From positions 124,001 to 188,000 of the forward strand of contig SBGX01000011.1 in the NCBI GenBank assembly GCA_006226425.1: DNA of 64,000 bases. Reading direction: 5' to 3'. The translations under genes and the position numbers were made by a program. Positions 53,617-62,432 of this stretch are shown here, piece after piece. The first letter of the stretch is position 1. Each line of letters starts with the position of its first letter. The stretch is from Bacteroidota bacterium. GTDB taxonomy: Bacteria; Bacteroidota; Bacteroidia; Flavobacteriales_D; Crocinitomicaceae. The notes under the pieces were generated by a model. That model was not told where the DNA came from. It saw nothing but the letters and a program-made list of their open reading frames with translations, and did not search any database.

Positions 53617-54833
53617 TGTCATTCCTCTATCTGTTTGCGATTAGGCTTTTGGGTACAGGAATCTTTTTGGCTCAACTCATTAATCCCAAGGCAAAAAAAT
53701 GGGTTCGGGGCAGACAAGAGCAATGGAAAAATTGGCCTGAAGTGCCAAAAGGGCGCCGGGTGATTTGGTTTCATTGTGCCTCCCTGGGAGAATTTGATCA
53801 GGGCCTTCCCCTGATGGATCGAATAAAGGAAGAGGACCCTGAGGTCTTTTTGTTGCTCACATTTTTTAGTCCATCCGGATTCGAGCATTACCATAAAAGA
53901 AAACACCAGGTGGATTACGCTTGTTATTTACCACTCGATCTACCGTCACGAGCCAGCACCTTTTTGGATCATTTTCGTCCGGAGCAGGCCTATTTCGTCA
54001 AGTATGAATACTGGCATTTCTTTTTAAGAGAAGCCCACAAGAGGGCGGTGGACTGTTACGCTGTCTGCGCGATTTTTAGAAAAGATCATCGCTTCTTCAA
54101 ATGGTATGGTGCTTTTTTCCGGAAGACACTGACTTTCATGAAGCACTTTTTTGTGCAGAATAAGGAATCACTTGAGCTCCTTCATCAAATTGGAATTAGG
54201 AATTTGAGCCTGGTGGGAGACATGCGTTTTGACCGGGTGATTGAGCATCGGAAGAGTTTGGTTTCCGACACGGTAATTGAACAGTTTTTAGAAGGAGAAC
54301 GAGCTTTTATTCTTGGGAGCAGTTGGTCCGAAGGAGAGGCCATGCTTGAGTCCGGAATTAAATCTTATGTGGAGCAGGGAAAGGTAATCATAGCTCCTCA
54401 CGATATTGGTGAAGCACATTTAAAGGAAATTGAACAACGTTTTCGTGGACAATGTATTCGATATTCCCGAATGAGCGAGCATCAGGGAGAAAACATTTTG
54501 TTAATTGATTGTATCGGGAAACTAGCCAACGCTTATCAGTACGGGAAATTTGCCTATGTGGGAGGAGGTTTTAAAGGAAGCCTTCACAACATCCTGGAGC
54601 CGGCTGTATTTGGACTACCGGTTCTCTTTGGTCCAAAGCATGATCGCTTCCCGGAAGGAGATTTATTTTTGGAATCCGGGGTCGCTTTTGAGCTTCGAAA
54701 AGAAGCAGATTTCCCAGTCATTTTGAAGGCTATTGAATCGGCCAATGATTGGGAGCAAAAACTAGGTGCGCTGATTGAAAGTCAGCGAGGCGCCGCCGAG
54801 TTGATTTATCAAATAAATTTCGTAAAATCGTAA
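53616..54833 (+). CDS. waaA: 3-deoxy-D-manno-octulosonic acid (Kdo) transferase
   Basis: A 405-residue GT-B glycosyltransferase that adds Kdo to lipid IVA at the inner face of the inner membrane. It has an N-terminal membrane-anchoring segment, IWFHCASLGEFDQG with the catalytic Glu (about 58), a LVGDMRFDRV segment, LGSSWSEGE and a C-terminal VGGGFKGSLHNILEPAVFG CMP-Kdo-binding region. The start is ATG 53616, overlapping the previous stop. No other core LPS genes are adjacent. Confidence 0.95.
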   Translation: MSFLYLFAIRLLGTGIFLAQLINPKAKKWVRGRQEQWKNWPEVPKGRRVIWFHCASLGEFDQGLPLMDRIKEEDPEVFLLLTFFSPSGFEHYHKRKHQVDYACYLPLDLPSRASTFLDHFRPEQAYFVKYEYWHFFLREAHKRAVDCYAVCAIFRKDHRFFKWYGAFFRKTLTFMKHFFVQNKESLELLHQIGIRNLSLVGDMRFDRVIEHRKSLVSDTVIEQFLEGERAFILGSSWSEGEAMLESGIKSYVEQGKVIIAPHDIGEAHLKEIEQRFRGQCIRYSRMSEHQGENILLIDCIGKLANAYQYGKFAYVGGGFKGSLHNILEPAVFGLPVLFGPKHDRFPEGDLFLESGVAFELRKEADFPVILKAIESANDWEQKLGALIESQRGAAELIYQINFVKS

Positions 54834-54946
54834 AAATTGATTAAAAATTGCGATTTAATCGAATAATTTAGTCAAATTACGTAGGATGTCGTAGGCCTCA
54901 ACGAGGCAAAAATGTTACCTTTAGGCAATCGCTTAAAGTTAAAAGC

Positions 54947-56143
54947 ATGTCTACAAAATCAAGTAAAGGAAGCCGGATCATTCCCCTGATAATGGGAATC
55001 ATGATAGCTCTTTCCACTTATGCTCAGGAAACGATCCGTTTGGGAGATCAGATCTGGATGAAGAAGAACCTGGATACCCAAAAATTCAGAAATGGAGACC
55101 AAATTCGTTTGTGTCGGAATCGGGATGAATGGAAGCAGGCGATGAAAAATCGCGAGCCGGCTTGTTGCTATTACAATTTTGAGGCTGAAATGGGACTCAA
55201 ATACGGAATGATTTACAACGTATTTGTCTTGTTGGATGATCGCGAGTTGGCCCCTCAAAACTACAAACTACCAGATGGCGATGACTGGATGACTCTGGTG
55301 AATACCATTCAGGGAAGTTCAGATAAATTGAATGTCGGAAATCGCATCAAATCGACAGGAGGTTGGACCGAAATGTTGGAAAGAACCGAAGCTTCTTCTG
55401 GCTTTGAAGCCCTACCAGGAGGTTATTGCTCAAAGGGAGGTTACTGCATGAACGAAGGAAAAGGAGCCGATTTTTGGGTGGACGGATGGCGTTCCGCAGG
55501 TCGTCAGCGATTGTTTCGACTGTACAGTGATTACGCCCATTATCAAATGGTCACAGAAAACGCTCCGGGAGGTTATTATATCCGTTGTCTGATGGATCAG
55601 GAATCTCCGAAGTACAAGGAAATCACACTTGGATTCTTTGAAACCAAAGACTTTTATGTGACCTCTCACAATCTGGATGCAACGAGGTATCAAAATGGCG
55701 ATGAGATCCCGCAAGCGACGGATTCCGCTTCCTGGGAACGATATGCTGAGCAGAGAGTGGGGGCCTGGTGCTATTTGAATTTCAATGAGGAGAATGGGAA
55801 AAAGTATGGGAAGATGTATAATGTTTACGCCATCAATGATGCGCGTGGAATATTGCCGACAGGTTGGACGATCCCGACTAAGAAAGAATATAACAGTTTG
55901 ACCTACGATCCGGATTTCATCGATCACCTGATGGAACAGCAGGGAGGAGCTTATGAAATGGACGAGAAATTCACCACAGAAAAGACCTCTTTTTGGAGAA
56001 GGAAGGATAAAAAGAAGAAGAAGGCCGTTTATTTCATTGTTTATCCAGATAGTTCGTATTCCATTGCTTTTACCACAGCGAAAAACATTGGCTGCTATGT
56101 ACGTGCAATTAAAAAAATAGAGAGAGAAGATGAAGACAAATAA
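54947..56143 (+). CDS. secreted protein with two FISUMP domains
   Basis: A 398-residue protein with a signal peptide (about 1-26, ending LSTYAQ) and two copies of the FISUMP (Fibrobacter succinogenes major paralogous) domain. The first copy is about 27-220, the second about 222-390. Each starts with a LGDQIWMKKNLD- or FYVTSHNLDATRYQNGDE-type segment, then a CYYNFE- or CYLNFN-containing segment, KYGMIYN or KYGKMYN, and a GYYIRC or CYVRAI end. FISUMP proteins are extracellular or surface proteins of unknown function. The second copy has a Lys-rich insertion. Its end overlaps the WG-Hint gene by 14 bases. Confidence 0.85.
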   Translation: MSTKSSKGSRIIPLIMGIMIALSTYAQETIRLGDQIWMKKNLDTQKFRNGDQIRLCRNRDEWKQAMKNREPACCYYNFEAEMGLKYGMIYNVFVLLDDRELAPQNYKLPDGDDWMTLVNTIQGSSDKLNVGNRIKSTGGWTEMLERTEASSGFEALPGGYCSKGGYCMNEGKGADFWVDGWRSAGRQRLFRLYSDYAHYQMVTENAPGGYYIRCLMDQESPKYKEITLGFFETKDFYVTSHNLDATRYQNGDEIPQATDSASWERYAEQRVGAWCYLNFNEENGKKYGKMYNVYAINDARGILPTGWTIPTKKEYNSLTYDPDFIDHLMEQQGGAYEMDEKFTTEKTSFWRRKDKKKKKAVYFIVYPDSSYSIAFTTAKNIGCYVRAIKKIEREDEDK

Positions 56144-57662
56144 AATTTGGGGACTTTTATTAGTGCTCGTTTCCTTTGTCCATTTCGGAAATGGACAGGA
56201 TTTGTTCCCTGTATTCAAGGGGCATAATAGTGGAAAACATGGATACATAGACAATCAGGGGGAATTGAAAATTCCATTTAAGTACGCTTCGGCCGGACAT
56301 TTTCAGGAGGGCCTGGCGGTGGTTTCCACGGATTACGGAAAATCAGGGTACATTCGGAAAAATGGAACGTACGCGATCCCGGAAATTTATGACAAGGCGA
56401 ATCCTTTTGAGAATGGGTATGCACTAGTCAAAAAGGGAGATCAGTATCTGATCATCGATCAAGACGGTGAAGAATACCTGATCCCTAATTTGCCGAGAAG
56501 TTATGAAGTAGAAGTGTCGGACAAAGGTTTGTTGGAGATTAAGGTGAATCGCCATTCCGGTTTTGTGAACCTGAAAAACGAAGTGGTCATTCCGGCCATC
56601 TATTTGGAAGCCGGACCTTTTAAAAATGGGTGGTCAATTGCCAAAAAAGATTCGCAATTCGGGGATGTTTATGTGGCTTTGACGCGAAGCGGGAAAGAAG
56701 TTCCTCTGGAAGGGGTTCAGTCTGCCCGCGATTTTAGCGGAGGTTTGCTTGCAGTTCGGAACAAAGACCGTAAATGGGGCTTCATGAACGAAGACCTCGA
56801 ACTGGTGATTGACTATCAATTCAAAGAAGTGGGGGATTTTCACCACGGATATGCAGTATTTCACGAAGGAAAGAAAAAGGGATATATTAATGATCGTGGC
56901 GTGAAAGTCGTTCCGGCAAAGTATAGGCAAGCACAGGATTTTAGTGACGGAAGAGGGGTTGTCCTGACAGACGAATACGATGCGGTGATTTTTGATCAGG
57001 ATCTGAAAGAGATTGCCCGCTTTGAAGACATTGCTGAAGGGGTCACAAGGAACTTTTCTTATCACAATGGAATTTGCATGTTGCATTTGGCAACGAAGCC
57101 AAATCCTCGCTCCAAAGATCCACTTATTCGCGATTGGGGAGGGGTGATTACCATTTGTATCAACAAAGAAGGAAAGATCATTTGGAAGAGTGATGAATGG
57201 TACTCGTGCTTTCCGGGAGATGCGCTCGTTCGCATGGGTGATGGTGGTAGCCGAGCTATTTCTAAATTGGAAGCAGGTGACCTGATCCTGACTTTTGATC
57301 CGCTAAGTGAAACGGAAAAACAGGTTTCTTTAAATGCCTTGCAGGTGCATGAGGGAACATTTGAAATTCTGGAAATCAGTTTTGAGGCGACGACCAATAT
57401 GTATGCTGGTCTCGAGCACGGCATTTTGAATGCCCCACTTCGGGTCACGCCAAATCACCCGGTAATGACTTCTGAAGGAGTTCGGGAGGCTGGAACGTTG
57501 CGTCCGCAGGACTGGGTATATTGCTACAACGAACTCAATGGGCAACTGGAAAAGAGACAGGTTTTACATGTTGCCAGAGCTCCAGGTCAGCAAAAGGTGT
57601 ATAATCTGGACCTCGACGCCGACTTCTATTTTGTAGAGGGCATGTTGGTCAAGCGAAAATAA
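56130..57662 (+). CDS. secreted WG-repeat protein with C-terminal Hint domain
   Basis: A 510-residue protein with a signal peptide (about 1-23, ending FGNGQ). At least five WG repeats follow (about 35-290); examples are HGYIDNQGELKIPFKY, SGFVNLKNEVVIPAIY and KGYINDRGVKVVPAKY. The C-terminal 151 residues form a Hint domain: Cys360 in the CFPGDALVRM start, GDLILTFDP, and a block B TPNHPV with T440 and H443. These align with the catalytic Cys, Thr and His of hedgehog/intein autoprocessing domains. The protein ends after YFVEGMLVKRK without an intein-type C-terminal His-Asn, so cleavage without splicing is expected. It overlaps the FISUMP gene by 14 bases. Confidence 0.88.
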   Translation: MKTNKIWGLLLVLVSFVHFGNGQDLFPVFKGHNSGKHGYIDNQGELKIPFKYASAGHFQEGLAVVSTDYGKSGYIRKNGTYAIPEIYDKANPFENGYALVKKGDQYLIIDQDGEEYLIPNLPRSYEVEVSDKGLLEIKVNRHSGFVNLKNEVVIPAIYLEAGPFKNGWSIAKKDSQFGDVYVALTRSGKEVPLEGVQSARDFSGGLLAVRNKDRKWGFMNEDLELVIDYQFKEVGDFHHGYAVFHEGKKKGYINDRGVKVVPAKYRQAQDFSDGRGVVLTDEYDAVIFDQDLKEIARFEDIAEGVTRNFSYHNGICMLHLATKPNPRSKDPLIRDWGGVITICINKEGKIIWKSDEWYSCFPGDALVRMGDGGSRAISKLEAGDLILTFDPLSETEKQVSLNALQVHEGTFEILEISFEATTNMYAGLEHGILNAPLRVTPNHPVMTSEGVREAGTLRPQDWVYCYNELNGQLEKRQVLHVARAPGQQKVYNLDLDADFYFVEGMLVKRK

Positions 57663-57672
57663 GAGTTTAAAA

Positions 57673-60600
57673 TCAGGCTTTTTCCAGGCTGATTCGCGCG
57701 TCATTGTCTTCCAGGAGATTGACATCCAGTGCGGTCTCTCCGAGCATACCGAAGCTGATTTCGGAGGCCAAGACCTCATTGCTGACATAATCCATGTTCT
57801 GGGCGATCGCGTTTCTGATCTCTTCCCCGGAATCAATGGTTAAGCGGATGCGGTCGGTCACCTCCAATCCGGAGTCTTTTCGAAGATTTTGAACGCGGTT
57901 CACCAGTTCCCGGGCAATTCCCTCTTGTTTGAGATCTTCCGTGATTGTAATATCCAGGGCAACCGTGATGCCTCCTTCTGAAGCGACGAGCCATCCGGGA
58001 ATATCCTGAGCACTGATCTCAAAATCGTTCATGTCCAGTTCGATCTGTACACCATCAACTTCTCCCTGCCAACCACCACGACTTTCCACCTGGGTGATGT
58101 CATCCTGACTAAAGGACTGAACGAGGGAGGCGATGGATTTCATCTGCTTACCGTACTTGGGACCAATCGTTTTGAAATTGGGTTTGATCTGTTTAACCAA
58201 GCGGTCATTTCCCGGTTGTAAAATCTCAATCTCTTTGACATTGACCTCGGACCGAATCAGCTGATCCACATGGGTGAGGTTTTGCTCAAATTCAGCATTT
58301 AAGGCAGGAACCATTACTTTTTGCAAAGGCTGACGGACCCGCAGTTTTTCCTTTTTCCGAAGTCCCAGTACGAGGGAGGAAACCCGTTGTGCGATTTGCA
58401 TTTGATCTTCCAGTTGGTGATCGATCAGAGCTTCATTACTTTTTGGGAAAACGGCCAGGTGAACAGAGTCCACATCGTGTCGTTGACTCACTGAATTCAA
58501 ATCCCTGAACAGGCGATCCATATAAAAAGGTGCGATCGGGGAGGCTAAAATGGAAACACTTTCCAGACACAAATACAATGTTTGGTAAGCCGAAATTTTA
58601 TCCTGACTATAATCTCCCTTCCAGAAACGACGGCGACACAAACGAACGTACCAATTGGAGAGCTGATCATTGACGAACTCCTGAATCAACCTTCCCGCAC
58701 GGGTGGGCTCGTATTGTTCATAAGCTTCTTCGACCTGTTTGATCAGGCTATTTAATTTGGAGAGAATCCAACGATCAATTTCAGGTCGTTGATCCAGCGC
58801 AATATCTTCTTCCCGATAGTTGAATCCATCGATATTCGCGTACAAGGCGTAGAAAGCATAGGTGTTGTAGAGCGTTCCAAAAAATTTCCGTTGTACTTCG
58901 ACGATGCCTTCCGAGTCAAATTTCAGGTTGTCCCAGGGTTGGGCATTTGTGATCATGTACCAGCGCGTGGCATCCGGACCATATTTGGCAATGGTCTCAA
59001 AGGGATCAACAGCATTTCCAAGTCTTTTGGACATCTTCTGTCCATTTTTGTCCAGAACGAGCCCGTTGGAAACGACATTTTTGTATGCGACCGAATCAAA
59101 GATCAGGGTGGAAATGGTGTGCAAAGTATAGAACCATCCACGTGTTTGATCTACTCCCTCGGCAATAAAGTCCGCAGGATAGGATTTATTCTGTTCGATT
59201 AATTCTTTGTTCTCAAAAGGATAGTGCCATTGGGCATAGGGCATCGAACCTGAATCAAACCAGACGTCGATCAGGTCGGCTTCTCTTCTCATAGCTTTCC
59301 CGGAATCAGATACAAGAATGATCTCATCCATGTAGCTTTTGTGGAAATCAACGCGGGCATAGTTTTCTTTAGACATATCTCCCACGACGAAGTCGGCCAA
59401 CGGGTTTTTGTCCATTAATCCAGCTTGAACAGCTTTTTCACAAGCTGCTTTCAAATCTTCCGCGGAAGAAATGCAAATTTGTTCGCTTCGGTCTTCGGTG
59501 GACCAGATCGGAATCGGAATTCCCCAATATCGTGAACGGGAAAGGTTCCAGTCATTCACGTTTTCGAGCCATTTTCCGAAACGACCTGTTCCGGTAGATT
59601 CCGGTTTCCAGTTAATTTGTTTATTCAGTTCGATCAGGCGATCCTTTTTGGCAGTCACCCGGATAAACCATGAATCCAGGGGGTAGTACAAGACAGGCTT
59701 GTCCGTTCTCCAGCAGTGTGGATAGCTGTGTTCGTATTTCTCAACTTTGAAGGCCCGGTTTTCTTCTTTCAGTTTGATGGCGATTTGCACATCCACCGAT
59801 TTTTCCGGGGCATCCTCCTCGGCGTAGTATTCGTTTTTCACGTACATTCCGGCGAATTCACCCATTTCAGGACGAAATCTACCTTGCAAATCAACCAGCG
59901 GAACAGGAGAACCCTGTTCATCGAGCACCAACATGGCAGGAACTCCTGCATCAGCGGCCACTTTGGCATCATCGGCCCCAAACGTCGGTGCGATGTGTAC
60001 AATACCGGTTCCGTCTTCTGTGGTCACAAAATCACCTGAAATCACCTGGAATGCTTTTTCTGCATTTTCATGTGGTTGGGCATACGGCAATAGCTGCTCA
60101 TAGCGAAGTCCGACAAGTTCCCTTCCGGTGCATTCTCCCAATACGAAGTAGGGGATTTTTTTGGCGCCAGCTTCATAACTCCCAAGTTCTTCCCTACTTT
60201 CTACAGCGTGGAATTGTTTTCCGAATTGGTAATTAAGAAGATCCTTCGCAAGAACCACCTGGATGGCTTCAAAAGTATACGGGTTGAAGGAGGCCACCTG
60301 AACATAAGAAATCTTGGGTCCCACGCACAAAGCTGTATTTGAGGGAAGGGTCCATGGCGTCGTCGTCCATGCCAAAAAGAAGTCGTTTTCGCCTGATGTA
60401 CCAAAAGGTCCGTTTTGTCCTTCTTTGATTTTGAACTGGGCAACCACCGTTGTGTCCTTGACATCCCGGTAACAACCCGGTTGATTCAATTCATGAGAAG
60501 AAAGTCCTGTTCCGGCAGCCGGAGAATAGGGTTGAATGGTATATCCCTTGTACATCAGGTCTTTCTTGTATAGTTGGGAGAGTAACCACCAGACGGATTC

Positions 60601-61074
60601 CATGTATTTCGAATCGTAGGTGATGTATGGGTTTTCTTTGTCTACCCAGTAGCCCATTTTTTCGGTGAGGTCATTCCAAACATCGGTGTAACGCATCACC
60701 GCTTCCCGACAGGCCTGGTTGTAATCGTGGATCGAAATTTTACTTCCGATATCTTCCTTGGTAATCCCCAATTCCTTCTCTACACCCAATTCTACTGGTA
60801 AACCATGAGTGTCCCATCCAGCTTTTCGGTGTACCTGAAAGCCTTGTAGCGTCTTGTAGCGACAAAAAATATCTTTGAGGGCCCGGGCCAGTACATGGTG
60901 AATCCCGGGAAGACCATTCGCAGAGGGAGGTCCTTCGAAAAAGACGAATCCCTTGTTTCCTTCTCTTGACAGAATGGATTGATCAAAGGTTTTTTCTCCT
61001 TCCCAGACAGCTTGCATATCCTGTGCAACACCTGCCAGATCAAGTCCTTTATATTCGTTGTAAGTTGTGGCCAT
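57673..61074 (-). CDS. ileS: isoleucyl-tRNA synthetase, type 2 with GxHH motif
   Basis: IleRS charges tRNA-Ile and edits valine. The 1133-residue length and general style fit the eukaryotic-like type 2 enzymes. The class I HIGH motif is replaced by G57-I58-H59-H60 in NGLPGIHHVL, while the second signature KMSKR (680-684) is intact. The editing domain, with GWDTHGLPVE upstream and TTPWTLPSN, is present. From memory of published work, the GxHH form occurs in IleRS2 enzymes with very high mupirocin resistance. Start ATG 61074 follows AGGT and a canonical promoter. Confidence 0.97.
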   Translation of the reverse strand: MATTYNEYKGLDLAGVAQDMQAVWEGEKTFDQSILSREGNKGFVFFEGPPSANGLPGIHHVLARALKDIFCRYKTLQGFQVHRKAGWDTHGLPVELGVEKELGITKEDIGSKISIHDYNQACREAVMRYTDVWNDLTEKMGYWVDKENPYITYDSKYMESVWWLLSQLYKKDLMYKGYTIQPYSPAAGTGLSSHELNQPGCYRDVKDTTVVAQFKIKEGQNGPFGTSGENDFFLAWTTTPWTLPSNTALCVGPKISYVQVASFNPYTFEAIQVVLAKDLLNYQFGKQFHAVESREELGSYEAGAKKIPYFVLGECTGRELVGLRYEQLLPYAQPHENAEKAFQVISGDFVTTEDGTGIVHIAPTFGADDAKVAADAGVPAMLVLDEQGSPVPLVDLQGRFRPEMGEFAGMYVKNEYYAEEDAPEKSVDVQIAIKLKEENRAFKVEKYEHSYPHCWRTDKPVLYYPLDSWFIRVTAKKDRLIELNKQINWKPESTGTGRFGKWLENVNDWNLSRSRYWGIPIPIWSTEDRSEQICISSAEDLKAACEKAVQAGLMDKNPLADFVVGDMSKENYARVDFHKSYMDEIILVSDSGKAMRREADLIDVWFDSGSMPYAQWHYPFENKELIEQNKSYPADFIAEGVDQTRGWFYTLHTISTLIFDSVAYKNVVSNGLVLDKNGQKMSKRLGNAVDPFETIAKYGPDATRWYMITNAQPWDNLKFDSEGIVEVQRKFFGTLYNTYAFYALYANIDGFNYREEDIALDQRPEIDRWILSKLNSLIKQVEEAYEQYEPTRAGRLIQEFVNDQLSNWYVRLCRRRFWKGDYSQDKISAYQTLYLCLESVSILASPIAPFYMDRLFRDLNSVSQRHDVDSVHLAVFPKSNEALIDHQLEDQMQIAQRVSSLVLGLRKKEKLRVRQPLQKVMVPALNAEFEQNLTHVDQLIRSEVNVKEIEILQPGNDRLVKQIKPNFKTIGPKYGKQMKSIASLVQSFSQDDITQVESRGGWQGEVDGVQIELDMNDFEISAQDIPGWLVASEGGITVALDITITEDLKQEGIARELVNRVQNLRKDSGLEVTDRIRLTIDSGEEIRNAIAQNMDYVSNEVLASEISFGMLGETALDVNLLEDNDARISLEKA

Positions 61075-61094
61075 ACCTCAAAATTTTCGGAGCC

Positions 61095-61124
61095 CAAAGA
61101 TACGAAGAAAAGCCAGAAGGACAA
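61095..61124 (-). promoter_or_regulatory. promoter of ileS (TTG-N19-TATCTTTG)
   Basis: Minus-strand TTG at 61124-61122 and TATCTTTG at 61102-61095 are exactly 19 bases apart, an ideal Bacteroidota vegetative promoter. It ends 20 bases before the ileS ATG, with GAGGT in between. Confidence 0.78.
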
Positions 61125-61192
61125 GGGACAAAAAGTGGCTTTTGGAGACTGTTTCAGCTGTTTTCAAATAGTAGAGATCAGATAATTTGTTC

Positions 61193-61222
61193 TTGACAAG
61201 AGTTCAGGAAATTGTAAATTCG
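61193..61222 (+). promoter_or_regulatory. promoter (TTG-N19-TAAATTCG) of the 61253 gene
   Basis: TTG at 61193-61195 and TAAATTCG at 61215-61222 have the ideal 19-base spacing; the -7 box differs from the consensus only by C for T at position 7. It diverges from the ileS promoter. Confidence 0.6.
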
Positions 61223-61252
61223 CAGACGAATACTGAAAAAAATTGATTCGGA

Positions 61253-61795
61253 ATGAAAAAAATGCTTTTACTCCTAATTGTTTCCTCCCTTCTTTTTTCC
61301 TTTCAAAAAGGATCGATGTCCGAAGGTGGAATTTCATCGAAATTTGCATCAATGAACGGAGCCAGTTTTATACAGGTCAAAACCCTGTCCGCGTATATTG
61401 ATGAGGCTGCAATTAGAAAAGCTTATGGAATTCCTGAGGGGACAGAAGTTTCCGTTGAAGAATCCAATGAGGGAAAGAATCTAACAGCCAATTGGGTGGT
61501 GAATAGTCTTCCTCCAACGGATTTTAAACGAATGGCCATGTTGTTGGTTACTCGGATGCATGAATTTAAGGGAAACGCTGCCGACGTGAAGTTTTTGGCT
61601 GAAACCAAGCAGGCAGAGTACCTGGAGGGTGTGGGAGAACAGGGTGCTTACTTTATTCCTGATGAGCGAGGTGGAATCGTTGGTTTTTTCTTTGTGAAGG
61701 ATGGGTTCATGTTTAGAATCCACTCCCCGGCTTATTTGGGGGATAAGAAAAAAGAGAAATCACTGGCATTGGCTAAACACATGGCTGGGAAATAG
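61253..61795 (+). CDS. exported protein of unknown function
   Basis: A 180-residue protein with a hydrophobic N-terminal signal (MKKMLLLLIVSSLLFSFQ) and no lipobox. The mature part is about 150 residues with a central helix region (DFKRMAMLLVTRMHEFKG) and no recognised domain. It is probably periplasmic. It has a well-formed promoter upstream, so expression is credible, and converges with the next gene, with 4 bases between stops. Confidence 0.68.
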   Translation: MKKMLLLLIVSSLLFSFQKGSMSEGGISSKFASMNGASFIQVKTLSAYIDEAAIRKAYGIPEGTEVSVEESNEGKNLTANWVVNSLPPTDFKRMAMLLVTRMHEFKGNAADVKFLAETKQAEYLEGVGEQGAYFIPDERGGIVGFFFVKDGFMFRIHSPAYLGDKKKEKSLALAKHMAGK

Positions 61796-61799
61796 TCAT

Positions 61800-62324
61800 T
61801 TAGAGACGCTTTTTTCGCGTTCTCCGCTGTTGATTTTCCCTGATTTTGTCTGCTACCAAATCTTCACATGGAATTCCCATTTTAAAAAGACTTTCCAGGC
61901 ACTTACGGGCATTGCGGTATTCATTAAAATCATAGAGTACGTATTGGTCAGATGCCTGATACAGGTGAATGTCATAGGTTTTGAATGAAGTACTCCCATA
62001 GAAACTTCCCGGCCGGATGAGAGGCCCGGCGCTTCCATCTCGTTGAACCGTTCTCTCTGCATTGAGGACGAGTTTGGCCTCCTGAACATGATCCATGCTC
62101 TTCCAACTTCCCCAGTAGACTCCGTAGAGTTGACGGTATTTTTGAGCTCGTTTATTGACGGGATCAAGGCGGACACCGCTTTGAATGAAATAGCCGTGAA
62201 AAAGAATGAACTGGGCGAGCCAAAAAAGTCGGGAGTCTACAAGCAGTAGAAAGCAAGCGGCAATGCACAGTGCTAGTGTAGGGATCAGAAAAAGGAAATT
62301 GAAGCCCTCATTGATTTTGATCAA
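61800..62324 (-). CDS. small membrane protein, unknown, start uncertain
   Basis: A 174-residue frame with two hydrophobic helices (about 9-27 and 30-50) and a polar, basic C-terminal domain ending in RRTRKKRL. No family is recognised. No ATG exists near the N-terminus; TTG at 62324 is the first usual start, and the frame stays open another 31 codons upstream (to a stop at 62418-62420) with plausible but unsupported residues. The gene diverges from the MATE transporter gene. The domain architecture suggests a cytoplasmic-facing soluble part of about 120 residues. Confidence 0.58.
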   Translation of the reverse strand: MIKINEGFNFLFLIPTLALCIAACFLLLVDSRLFWLAQFILFHGYFIQSGVRLDPVNKRAQKYRQLYGVYWGSWKSMDHVQEAKLVLNAERTVQRDGSAGPLIRPGSFYGSTSFKTYDIHLYQASDQYVLYDFNEYRNARKCLESLFKMGIPCEDLVADKIRENQQRRTRKKRL

Positions 62325-62420
62325 GCCACTGGATGGTGTATGTTTTGGTGCGAAAGCTTTTATTTTTAGTGTACGTAGAAATCGTCTTTTTGTTTCTATG
62401 TGCTTCTCCGAAGTTTTTCA

Positions 62421-62428
62421 GACCTTTG
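62421..62428 (+). promoter_or_regulatory. possible -7 element before the MATE gene (GACCTTTG)
   Basis: GACCTTTG is one base off the TAnnTTTG consensus and ends 4 bases before GTG 62433, the same arrangement as at other near-leaderless genes here. There is no TTG at the ideal -33 distance, so the call is weak. Confidence 0.3.
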
Positions 62429-62432
62429 TTCA

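Noticed and set aside
54895-54907. GCCTC-AAC-GAGGC small hairpin upstream of the FISUMP gene
   Set aside because: Stem of 5 bp with a 3-base loop and no T-run; too weak to call a terminator or switch.
55430-56254. Long open frame on the minus strand across the FISUMP gene (274 codons)
   Set aside because: It is antisense to a gene with signal peptide and two clear FISUMP domains. Its translation is Ser/Ile/Phe-rich with no domain or start context.
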